Source: an uncultured Eubacteriales bacterium (lineage in GTDB: Bacteria; Bacillota; Clostridia; Oscillospirales; Oscillospiraceae). Taken from it: 8,754 nt of DNA. The translations under genes were made by a program, and so were the position numbers. The notes under the pieces were generated by a model, which did no database searches, was not told the DNA's origin, and saw nothing but the letters and a program-made list of their open reading frames with translations. Position 1 is the stretch's first letter; each line of letters opens with the position of its first letter. Location of the stretch: positions 1 through 8,754 of the forward strand of contig CAJLWS010000051.1 of the NCBI GenBank assembly GCA_905210385.1, in the 5' to 3' direction. Of the stretch, positions 1 through 6,284 are shown piece after piece.

Positions 1-1535
1 AGCAGGGCGAACCAGGAGGGGGTGCTGCGGATCTGGATGCAGGCGTAGCAGGCGATGTATACCGCCAGGTTGATGCCGGAGAAGAAGGGGTTCTTCACCT
101 GCAGATCGGAGGTGTAGGGCTGGAACAGGTAGTACATGCCCAGGCAGTGGACGGCGAAGAACACCCCCAGGCACAGGATGGCGGCCAGGAAGATGAGGTA
201 CTCCCCGAAGGGCGGCCGCCCTCCGGCGCACAGGGTGAGCACGGTGAACATGACGCACACCGCCCCGGACACCGCCAGATTGACCCCGCACAGCCGGGTG
301 AACCGGAGGAGGAAGTTTTTCAGCACCACGTCCCCCTGGCGGTACCAGGGGTATTTCAGCATGGCCAAATCGCAGTTGTAGAACATGGCTTTGCAGATGC
401 GGGTGCCTACGTTGTTGTCAATGAAGTACAGGAAGAACACGCAGTAGGGCAGGGACAGGGGGACCAGGTCGAACACCTCCGCCGTCTCCTCTCCTCGAAA
501 GAACAGCAGCAGGGCGGCTCCCACCACCGTTGCCCCGGCCAGGATGGCCAGCACGATCTTCAACGGCTTGTAGAGCATCCGGCGGTGGCGGCGGAAGAAC
601 AGGGCCTGGAGGTAGGGCCAGCCGGTGAGGCGGGAGTCCCCTTCGGCGGTCAGGTCGCTGTCCTTAAGCTGCACGTCCTTGAACTGGGTGCTGCTGGCCT
701 TCTGCTTGGCCAGCTCGGGGGAGACGGCCTCTGCTTTGCAGGTGTCCAGCACCAGACGGTAATAGTTGGGAAAGCGGACCATGTACACCGCCCCCAGAAT
801 GCCCAGCACCGCCAGCACTACCGCTGCCGCCGGGTGGAGCAGCAAGTCCTGGGGCCGGGCCTGGGGCAGGGCCAGCAGGCAGGCGAACGCCCCCGCCATG
901 CCCACCACCACCAGCAGAATGATGTACCAAAGCTTGTGGCCGATGCTCACCCCGGTACGGCTGTATATGGCCAGATGGAAGCCCTCGGCGGCCAGCCGGA
1001 CCAGGGCCAGTTCCACACTGATGGCCAGGCCCGCCCAGGCTCCCGCCCCCAGCAGGGCGGTGACGATCATGAGCAGGGGGGTAAAGCCGGCAAAGGCGGC
1101 CATATGATGGCCCAGGCCGGTGATCATCTGGTAGCGTTTGGCGTTCATGGCCATCATGCGTACGCAGATGTATTTCATTTGGGAGGGGGTCACCGAATAG
1201 GGCTGGAGCAGGGTGCCCACCAGAAAGCTGAACCAGAGGAAGAGCCACAGGAAGGGGCCGAGGTTGGCCGGGCTCAGAGCGTCCTGGGTCCCGTCCAGGG
1301 CCAGCCAGGCGGCGATGAGCAGCAGCGCTGCCAGGTACAGCACCTTGCCCGCGATGGCTTTCAGGACCCACCATAGGTTTTGCAGGACAAAGAGGGCCAT
1401 CTTACCTTCCCCGGCGGCGTAGAGCCGGTCGGTAAACAGCCGGCGGATCAGGGGAATGCGGCCCAGCCAGTAGATGAGCTTGTTGCCCCGGAGGCTGGCG
1501 TTGACGCGGAAGATGGTCCAGGCGTTGTTAAGCAT
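1..1535 (-). CDS. ABC-2 type exporter membrane subunit, 3' end missing
   Basis: This frame is open from an ATG at 1535 to the left edge (511 complete codons, no stop), so the C-terminus lies outside the window. The protein is a large polytopic membrane protein. Hydrophobic stretches are visible at about residues 56-78, 92-110, 145-172, 200-222, 236-253, 325-346, 356-373, 412-436, 444-472 and from 486. Between the two membrane halves is a hydrophilic cytoplasmic stretch at about 255-315. Basic patches follow the amphipathic N-terminus (R18, R28, R31, R32). The start codon overlaps the stop of the upstream ATPase gene by 8 bases (ATGCTTAA), with a GGGGGAGG ribosome site just upstream, so the two are co-translated partners. 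The length and topology resemble the 'putative ABC exporter' class better than NatB-type permeases, but I assign that family from general likeness only. The exported substrate is unknown. Confidence 0.8.
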   Translation of the reverse strand, partial: MLNNAWTIFRVNASLRGNKLIYWLGRIPLIRRLFTDRLYAAGEGKMALFVLQNLWWVLKAIAGKVLYLAALLLIAAWLALDGTQDALSPANLGPFLWLFLWFSFLVGTLLQPYSVTPSQMKYICVRMMAMNAKRYQMITGLGHHMAAFAGFTPLLMIVTALLGAGAWAGLAISVELALVRLAAEGFHLAIYSRTGVSIGHKLWYIILLVVVGMAGAFACLLALPQARPQDLLLHPAAAVVLAVLGILGAVYMVRFPNYYRLVLDTCKAEAVSPELAKQKASSTQFKDVQLKDSDLTAEGDSRLTGWPYLQALFFRRHRRMLYKPLKIVLAILAGATVVGAALLLFFRGEETAEVFDLVPLSLPYCVFFLYFIDNNVGTRICKAMFYNCDLAMLKYPWYRQGDVVLKNFLLRFTRLCGVNLAVSGAVCVMFTVLTLCAGGRPPFGEYLIFLAAILCLGVFFAVHCLGMYYLFQPYTSDLQVKNPFFSGINLAVYIACYACIQIRSTPSWFAL

Positions 1536-2244
1536 GCTCCTCCCCCTCGTCCTTCAGGATGTCCACAATGCGCTGCTCAAACTCCGGGGTGTGGATGAGG
1601 GCGGGGTCCACCCCCTCCAGCAGGCCGTGGTTGAGCACCACGATCTCGTCGCACAGGTCGGTGGCCAGCTGGAGAATGTGAGTGGAGAAGATGAGGATGT
1701 GCTCGTCCTTCATCTCCCGCAGCAGGTTCTTCATCTCCAGGGCGGCCACCACGTCAAAGGAGGTCAGCGGCTCGTCCAGCAGGATCACCGGCGGGCGGCC
1801 GATGAGGAAGCACAGCATCTGCACCTTGTTCTTCATGCCGTGGGAATACCCCCGCATGAGCCGGTGGCGGTCGTCCGGGTCGATGCCCACCAGGGCCAGC
1901 CAGTCGTCCGGGGTGCGCCCGGTGTTGCCCGGGTCGCCGGTGATCTCCAGGAAGAACTTGACGAACTCGTAGCCGGTGAGAAACTCCGGCACCACCGGGG
2001 TGGACAGCACATAGCCGATATCCCCCTGGCCCAGAGCGCGGGGCGGATTGCCGCCCGCGGCCAGTTCCACTGTGCCGCTGTCCGGGGGATACTCGGCGGA
2101 CAGGCAGTTGAACAGGGTGGTCTTGCCGGCGCCGTTGCGGCCTAAAAGGCCGTAGATGCCCTCTTTGGCAAAAGTGTAGCTGGCTCCCTTGAGCACCTGC
2201 TTGGTGCCGAAGGACTTCACCAGATCCTGAACAATGAGCTTCAT
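1528..2244 (-). CDS. ABC-2 type exporter ATP-binding protein
   Basis: This is a 238-residue nucleotide-binding subunit that would power the membrane protein encoded immediately downstream. Visible motifs, in order: Walker A GRNGAGKTT (35-43), a signature region YSHGMKNK (133-140) in place of LSGGQ, Walker B VILLDE (153-158), the D-loop region LTSFD (160-164) and the H-loop STH (187-189). This pattern is normal for the BcrA/NatA-like branch that works with ABC-2 permeases. The usual Q-loop Gln/Glu after IGYV (77-80) is not obvious; Ser81-Thr82 sits there. I chose the ATG at 2244 because AAGGAGG lies 7 nt upstream. The same frame stays open to 2316, but that extension would run across the promoter at 2288-2316. 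Only the ATPase role is certain; the substrate is not identifiable. Confidence 0.93.
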   Translation of the reverse strand: MKLIVQDLVKSFGTKQVLKGASYTFAKEGIYGLLGRNGAGKTTLFNCLSAEYPPDSGTVELAAGGNPPRALGQGDIGYVLSTPVVPEFLTGYEFVKFFLEITGDPGNTGRTPDDWLALVGIDPDDRHRLMRGYSHGMKNKVQMLCFLIGRPPVILLDEPLTSFDVVAALEMKNLLREMKDEHILIFSTHILQLATDLCDEIVVLNHGLLEGVDPALIHTPEFEQRIVDILKDEGEEHA

Positions 2245-2266
2245 AACGGGTCCTCCTTGCCCCGGC

Positions 2267-2310
2267 GGGGCGGGAAATGTCTGTCTCAGGGTAGCGTATC
2301 GCCCCGCCCC
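2267..2310. repeat. 8-bp inverted repeat flanking the exporter promoter -10
   Basis: On the + strand GGGGCGGG at 2267-2274 is the exact inverse of CCCGCCCC at 2303-2310. One arm fills part of the promoter spacer and the other lies in the untranslated leader, so the pair brackets the -10 element and the likely start point. It could be an operator for a regulator of the two-gene exporter. In such GC-rich DNA an 8-bp G/C-only repeat may also arise by chance, so this is a weak call. Confidence 0.3.
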
Positions 2311-2316
2311 TGTCAA
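2288..2316 (-). promoter_or_regulatory. Sigma-A type promoter of the ABC exporter gene pair
   Basis: Reading the minus strand, a perfect TTGACA (-35; + positions 2311-2316) is followed after exactly 17 bases by TACCCT (-10; 2288-2293). The -10 keeps the TAnnnT skeleton. Transcription would begin near 2281, leaving a leader of about 37 nt that carries the AAGGAGG ribosome site of the ATPase gene. The promoter lies in the 108-bp gap after the NatB-like gene, so the downstream pair can be expressed apart from the operon before it. I see no strong terminator in that gap, only a 5-bp stem (TGAAG/CTTCA) without a T-run, so read-through may also occur. Confidence 0.65.
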
Positions 2317-2352
2317 GCGGACGGGGGTTAAGATTTCATGAAGATTTGTCCT

Positions 2353-3522
2353 TCAGCGCTGGAACATGATCTTCTCGCTGTTGAACATCCGGGTTAGTCC
2401 CCACACCCCAATGGCGGTATACGCCAGATTGGAGACCACAGTGATGAGCAGATAGGTCCAGTTCAGCTCCAGGGCGAAGATGCCCACCATGGCCTGGACG
2501 CTGCTGTAGAAGGGGATAAAGTAGGCCCACAGGTGGGTGTTGGCCCCGCCGCCGAACATGGCGGTGACTCCTACCACCATGGCCAGGATCATCAGGGGGG
2601 TGACGTAGGTCTGGGCCTCCTTAATGGTTTTGGCGAAGGCGGAAATCAGGGAGATGCAGGCCACCAGGAAGAGCACCGTGGACAGGATGACCAGGCACAG
2701 GGCCAGGTAGTGGACGGGGGAATAGGCGGCCCCCAGATCCCCTTCCATCTGCATGAGGGTGGGCATGGACAGCAGGGTGCCGATGGTGCTGGAAATCCCG
2801 GAGAGCAGGGCGATGATGGACAGCGCGCAGATTTTGCCCAAGGCCAGGTCGCTGCGCTTCAGGGGGGTGATGAGCAAGGTGGCGATGGTGCCCCGCTCCT
2901 TTTCCCCGGCGATGGACTCCGGCGCGGCGGACATACAGCCGGAGAACAGGAAGATCATCAGCAGCATGGGCATCATGGACGACATCAGGGTGCCGGCGGT
3001 GTCCGCCTCGGTAGCCAGATCGTAGCTCCCGGCGCCGGGGTTGACGTCAAACTTGTTGGCCAGGGAGGATTCGTATCCCTCCAGCAGGGCGGACATCATC
3101 TCATAGGCCGTGGCCGAGTCCACACTGGCGGAGTTGTAGTACAGCTCCACCGCCGGGGCGGAGGCGCCGGAGGCCACGTCGTAGGAGGCCACCTGGCTGT
3201 CAAAATCCTCCGGAAACACCGCCAGCAGATCCAGCTCCTGCCCCTCGATCAGGGCCTTGGCCCCGTCCGGATCCTGGGTGGCTTCCAGGGTGAGGCCGCC
3301 CTGTCCGGCCAGGGTGGATATGGAACCGGGAAGGTTGACCGCCTGCATGGAAGGGGTGAAGTCCTCGTCCACCGAGAACTGGTTTGCCAGGGCGGAGCCC
3401 ATGAAGGTGTACACCGCGAAGATGAGCACGCCGGGCAGCAGGATGGCGGCCAGGGCAGTGCGTTTATCCCCGAAGAAGCGGGCCAGCTCCTTGCGAAAAA
3501 TGGTGAACATTCCGTTTTTCAT
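2353..3522 (-). CDS. natB: NatB-like ABC-2 permease
   Basis: This 389-residue integral membrane subunit would form the export channel with the NatA-like ATPase upstream. It has the ABC-2 layout: a cytoplasmic N-terminus with KELARFFGDKR, a first membrane helix (about 22-42), and a large external domain (about 43-180). A cluster of helices follows at about 181-199, 231-252, 272-297, 305-324, 332-349 and 354-374. The cytoplasmic loop after helix 2 carries GEKERGT (206-212), a hallmark of NatB/YhaP-like permeases. The tail RMFNSEKIMFQR is also typical. Its ATG overlaps the natA stop as ATGA, so translation is coupled. In Bacillus subtilis NatAB exports sodium. Many homologues have other or unknown substrates, so sodium export is inferred from family only. 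This is the last gene of the six-gene operon. Confidence 0.88.
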   Translation of the reverse strand: MKNGMFTIFRKELARFFGDKRTALAAILLPGVLIFAVYTFMGSALANQFSVDEDFTPSMQAVNLPGSISTLAGQGGLTLEATQDPDGAKALIEGQELDLLAVFPEDFDSQVASYDVASGASAPAVELYYNSASVDSATAYEMMSALLEGYESSLANKFDVNPGAGSYDLATEADTAGTLMSSMMPMLLMIFLFSGCMSAAPESIAGEKERGTIATLLITPLKRSDLALGKICALSIIALLSGISSTIGTLLSMPTLMQMEGDLGAAYSPVHYLALCLVILSTVLFLVACISLISAFAKTIKEAQTYVTPLMILAMVVGVTAMFGGGANTHLWAYFIPFYSSVQAMVGIFALELNWTYLLITVVSNLAYTAIGVWGLTRMFNSEKIMFQR

Positions 3523-4298
3523 GTGTCCTTCCCCATCCTTTCCACATAGAGATCAAAGAAGCGGTCCTCCAGACTCTTGCCCCGGCACACCTCATCCAGG
3601 GTGCCGCACAGAGCCATAGAACCGTCTATGATGACCCCAACCCGGTCGCACAGCTTTTCCACCAGGGAGAAGATATGGGTGGACACCAGGATGGTCTTAC
3701 CTTGGGCGCGCAGCTCCTGGAGGAAATCGGTGACCACTTTGGCGGTGATCACGTCCAGGCCGTTGGTGGGCTCGTCAAAGATGATGATGTCCGGGTCGTG
3801 GACGATGGAGATGACCAAGGACACCTTCTGCTTCATGCCGGTGGACAGGTCGGCCACCTTCACTTCAGCGAACTGGTCGATGCCGAAGCGGGAGAAGAGC
3901 TCCGTCTTCCGGGCCTTGCGCACCTCGTCCGGGACTTGGTGCAGGTCGGAGAAGAAGTCGTAGAGGTAGTTGGGGGTGAAGAAGTCCTCCAGCTTCAGCT
4001 CGCTGGTGAGAAAGCCGATGCGCGCCCGCACCCGCTCCGGCTCGGTGACGATGCTGGCCCCGTCCACCAGGGCGTCTCCCTCGTCGGGCTTGATCAGGGT
4101 AGCCAGCATGCGCAGGGTGGTAGTTTTGCCCGCCCCGTTGGGACCCAAAAGGCCGAAGATCTCCCCCCGGCGGGCGGTGAAGGACAGGTGGTCCACTGCC
4201 ACTTTGACCTTTTGCTTGGTTCTTTCGATCTTCTGCTGCTTGGCGGACAGCCGAAAGGTCTTGCGCAGACCCTGGACGTCCAGAATGAGGTCAGACAT
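3519..4298 (-). CDS. natA: NatA-like ABC transporter ATPase
   Basis: This 259-residue nucleotide-binding subunit would drive the NatB-like permease encoded next. Motifs seen are Walker A GPNGAGKTT (52-60), signature LSTGMKQK (151-158), Walker B IIIFDE (171-176), D-loop TNGLD (178-182) and the H-loop STH (206-208). Between the first strand and Walker A there is a lysine-rich insert (about 18-33, KQQKIERTKQK). I associate this insert with NatA-type sodium-export ATPases, and it separates this protein from the ATPase at 1528-2244. The ATG at 4298 is preferred because AAAAGGAG precedes it by about 10 nt. A longer open frame reaches 4397 but lies inside the CPBP gene. The start overlaps the CPBP stop by 8 bases (ATGTCTGA), and the end overlaps natB by 4. 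The substrate is not proven by sequence. Confidence 0.92.
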   Translation of the reverse strand: MSDLILDVQGLRKTFRLSAKQQKIERTKQKVKVAVDHLSFTARRGEIFGLLGPNGAGKTTTLRMLATLIKPDEGDALVDGASIVTEPERVRARIGFLTSELKLEDFFTPNYLYDFFSDLHQVPDEVRKARKTELFSRFGIDQFAEVKVADLSTGMKQKVSLVISIVHDPDIIIFDEPTNGLDVITAKVVTDFLQELRAQGKTILVSTHIFSLVEKLCDRVGVIIDGSMALCGTLDEVCRGKSLEDRFFDLYVERMGKDT

Positions 4299-5145
4299 TG
4301 GGATCAGACTCCTTTTCAGAGGATGAGAGGAACAAACGGGCCAAGCCTTTTCGAGTGAGCAGGCAGGCCGTAATGCCGACGAAGAGCAGGACGGCAATCA
4401 CCAGCAGGCCGTCGGCCTGAGCCAGTTGGGGCAGGGAGAGGACCTGGCCGATGGCGTTGAAGACAATATGGGTGAGGATGCTTGGGAGGATGGAGCCGGT
4501 CCGCCAGGCCATGATGCCTAGCACCATCCCAAGGACAAAGGCGTAACCCATCCATACCGGCTGGCCGTGGCACAGGGCAAACAGCAGGGCAGAGAGCACT
4601 ACTGCCGGCCAGCCGGGCAGGGCGTGGGCCAGCCGGGACTGAATCAGTCCCCGGAAGATCACTTCCTCCACCACAGGGGCGGCCAGAGCCACAGACAGGA
4701 AGGGGAGCAGTCCGGTATCGTTCAGGGCCGCGGAGGCTTGGGCATAGTCTGCCATCCAGGCGGCGGGCAGCAGGGAGAGTACCAGAGTTACCACTCCATA
4801 GAGCACGGGGGCGATGGAGACGGCTCCCGCTGCAGTCAGGGGCGGGATAGGTTGCAGCTGGAACTCCCGCAGGGGATTCTTCCTCCGCAGGGGGAAGAAG
4901 AGCAGCAGGAATACCAGGGTAAATAGGTTGGAGGCCAGGGTTATCGGGGTGACGTATGCCATGAGTACCTCTAACATCTGGAACAGGTCCAGTGACCCGG
5001 TCTCCACGATGACGGTGAGGGCGGCGGCGATGGAGAAACCGGTGGAGACCAGCGCCTGACTGCCCAGGAACAGGGCCAGATAGGCGATGGCCTTACCCAA
5101 CGAGGCCAGAATCTGAATTGCGCGGTTGGAGTGACTCTCGTTCAT
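4291..5145 (-). CDS. CPBP family intramembrane metalloprotease homologue
   Basis: This 284-residue multi-pass membrane protein has all three motifs of the CPBP/Abi (type II CAAX endopeptidase-like, Rce1-related) family. These are EEVIFR at E160-E161 to R165, F189 with H193 (FALCH), and H226 to N230 (HIVFN). These Glu, His and Asn residues are the presumed metal site, so the protein looks catalytically intact. Hydrophobic segments lie at about 17-45, 55-84, 103-127, 146-158, 178-193, 197-213, 217-233 and 246-263. The family includes eukaryotic CAAX proteases and bacterial bacteriocin-maturation or self-immunity proteins; the substrate here is unknown. Its stop overlaps the natA start, so it is translationally linked to the exporter. 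Its ATG is fixed by the ribosome site at 5155-5160. The family call is strong and the function is open. Confidence 0.92.
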   Translation of the reverse strand: MNESHSNRAIQILASLGKAIAYLALFLGSQALVSTGFSIAAALTVIVETGSLDLFQMLEVLMAYVTPITLASNLFTLVFLLLFFPLRRKNPLREFQLQPIPPLTAAGAVSIAPVLYGVVTLVLSLLPAAWMADYAQASAALNDTGLLPFLSVALAAPVVEEVIFRGLIQSRLAHALPGWPAVVLSALLFALCHGQPVWMGYAFVLGMVLGIMAWRTGSILPSILTHIVFNAIGQVLSLPQLAQADGLLVIAVLLFVGITACLLTRKGLARLFLSSSEKESDPNV

Positions 5146-5154
5146 GTCAGGCAA

Positions 5155-5160
5155 CCTCCC
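5155..5160 (-). promoter_or_regulatory. Ribosome binding site that fixes the CPBP start
   Basis: The minus strand reads GGGAGG here, 9 nt before the ATG at 5145. An in-frame TTG at 5154 touches this motif directly with no spacer, so a TTG start (3 residues longer) is unlikely. The site lies in the 16-nt gap after the DUF3169-like gene. Confidence 0.75.
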
Positions 5161-5161
5161 A

Positions 5162-5956
5162 TTACAGTAGATTGGCCCCGGGGGCGGACAGCTTGACGGC
5201 CCAGTAGCTGTACACGCACTGGCTGACCCCCCAGATGAGGCATATCGCCAGGATGGGCAGCAGTCCGGTGTTCAGGAACAGGGCGGACAGGGAGAAGATG
5301 AGCCACAGGGTCACACACACTTTGGTGACGGCGGAATAAGCCTTGTAGGCGCACTGGCCGATGATGAGCTTTTCTGCCTCGTCGCAGCTCTCAAACCATT
5401 TTTTCTGGAACTGCATGTCGTAGATGGATCCCTTTTTTTCCGGGGCCATGCGCTTGCTTAGGTCCACGATGCGCTGCTGGATCAGGATGGCCTCCATCAT
5501 GGAGGCGATGAAAAAGACGGGTACCCCCAGCAGCCCCACAAGGTGGAACGCTTCCCCGCCCATGAGGGGGGCGGCGTAGGAGGCGCCCATGAGGAACATG
5601 GAGGCCAGGCAGAACATGCCCACCATCCACATCAGGATGGACAGGTCGCGGTCGATCCGGCTGGGCACCGCCTCGTCCTCCCCATCCCACTGGGCGAACT
5701 GACGTTTCGAGCGCAGATAGTAGGGGACGCACACCAGGGGCTGGAGTATGGCGCAGGCCAGCAGCAGCCAGGGGGCGACGTACAGGGAGAAAGACGCTCC
5801 CACTTGCTCCAGGATCCCGGCCAGCCCGTCCAGGCCAAAGGAGGCGGCGCAGTAGCCGAACACCCCGCCCACTAAGGCGGCGCAGAAGATAATGAGCAGA
5901 AATTTGGGCAGGGCCTTCCGGTTGGCCTGCCGGATGGCGTCGTCAGCTTTCCTCAT
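5162..5956 (-). CDS. DUF3169-like multi-pass membrane protein
   Basis: This is a 264-residue membrane protein of unknown function. It resembles DUF3169 in several ways: a basic N-terminal segment (RKADDAIRQANRKALPKF) leads into a first helix at about 19-38, a second helix lies at about 57-80, and an acidic WDGEDE loop at 90-95 precedes helices at about 104-128 and 135-158. A conserved-looking polar stretch follows at about 160-200 (MAPEKKGSIYD, then QFQKKWFESCDEAEK), and two last helices at about 208-228 and 231-252. There are ten cysteines, an unusually high number. From family knowledge, DUF3169 genes commonly sit beside a small XRE regulator, exactly as here. The ATG at 5956 is supported by GAGGAGGA 8 nt upstream. 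A longer frame to 6061 lies inside the regulator gene. The reading overlaps the regulator's 3' end by 14 bases. A biochemical role cannot be assigned. Confidence 0.85.
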   Translation of the reverse strand: MRKADDAIRQANRKALPKFLLIIFCAALVGGVFGYCAASFGLDGLAGILEQVGASFSLYVAPWLLLACAILQPLVCVPYYLRSKRQFAQWDGEDEAVPSRIDRDLSILMWMVGMFCLASMFLMGASYAAPLMGGEAFHLVGLLGVPVFFIASMMEAILIQQRIVDLSKRMAPEKKGSIYDMQFQKKWFESCDEAEKLIIGQCAYKAYSAVTKVCVTLWLIFSLSALFLNTGLLPILAICLIWGVSQCVYSYWAVKLSAPGANLL

Positions 5957-6164
5957 GGGGACCGTCCTCCTCCAGAATGAAAATGTCCTCCACCCGGGCG
6001 TGGCAGATCTTGGCCAGCTTGAGGGCCAGGGTAACCGACGGGGAGTAGTCCCCCCGCTCAATGAGGCTGATGGTCTGGCGGGACACTCCCGCCAGGTGAC
6101 CCAGCTCCTGCTGGTTCACATTCAGCGCTGCCCGGTACTCTTTCAAGCGGTTTCTCAGCGGCAT
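5943..6164 (-). CDS. XRE family helix-turn-helix regulator, probable autoregulator
   Basis: This 73-residue single-domain DNA-binding protein is of the Cro/CI (XRE) type. The five-helix fold covers almost all of it. The recognition unit lies at about residues 16-38 (NQQELGHLAGVS, then RQTISLIERGDYSPS), followed by LALKLAKI and VEDIF, as in the small YozG/YgzD-like regulators. There is no separate sensor domain beyond a short acidic tail (EEDGPHEES), so it may respond through a partner such as the membrane proteins encoded with it. I chose the ATG at 6164 because AAAGGGA stands 7 nt upstream; the frame continues to 6242 but only in antisense to no known motif. The start is 4 nt after the stop of the 33-residue ORF. 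The TTGWCA array at 6285-6359 on its own promoter is the natural binding site, by inference. Confidence 0.92.
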   Translation of the reverse strand: MPLRNRLKEYRAALNVNQQELGHLAGVSRQTISLIERGDYSPSVTLALKLAKICHARVEDIFILEEDGPHEES

Positions 6165-6168
6165 TTTC

Positions 6169-6270
6169 TCATCCCTTTCCCTCCCGGTCGTCCTCATCCC
6201 GGCCCTGCTTTCCCAGCGACCAGAAGATGAGGAACATAGCAATTATGGCGAGCCAGACGGCGACGGGCAT
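6169..6270 (-). CDS. 33-residue single-pass membrane peptide
   Basis: This small open frame starts with ATG at 6270 and ends with TGA at 6169-6171. It follows a strong GGAGG ribosome site (+ 6278-6282) with a 7-nt spacer. The product begins MPVAVWLAIIAMFL and is hydrophobic to about residue 19. It then turns charged (KQGRDEDDREGKG), giving a one-helix peptide with a hydrophilic tail. It is the first gene of the operon, and its stop is only 4 nt before the regulator start (TGA GAAA ATG), so regulator translation probably depends on it. I know no named family for it. Tiny membrane peptides often precede XRE or transporter genes in Firmicutes, and a role as anchor, sensor or regulator partner is speculative. 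Ribosome site, hydrophobic pattern and tight spacing argue that it is real. Confidence 0.68.
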   Translation of the reverse strand: MPVAVWLAIIAMFLIFWSLGKQGRDEDDREGKG

Positions 6271-6284
6271 ATGGCTCCCTCCTC

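Noticed and set aside
664..1374. A 236-codon minus-strand open frame
   Set aside because: It is a shifted frame of the real membrane subunit gene; Pro/Gly/Arg-rich composition and no ribosome site.
147..1376. A 409-codon open frame on the + strand, with shorter companions
   Set aside because: Its product is Gln, Gly and His rich with no motif, which is the usual antisense image of a Leu/Ala-rich membrane gene. The minus-strand frame from 1535 is uninterrupted, hydrophobic and coupled to an ATPase gene.
2245..2316. Upstream extension of the exporter ATPase by 24 residues
   Set aside because: It would pass through the promoter and ribosome site, and family ATPases begin at the MKLIVQDL-like strand encoded from 2244.
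2337..2352. Terminator directly after natB
   Set aside because: Only a 5-bp TGAAG/CTTCA stem without a following T-run can be drawn, so I do not call it.
2533..3549. A 338-codon + strand frame antisense to natB
   Set aside because: Same antisense artefact: low-complexity Gly/Gln/His composition, while the opposite strand encodes a clear ABC-2 permease.
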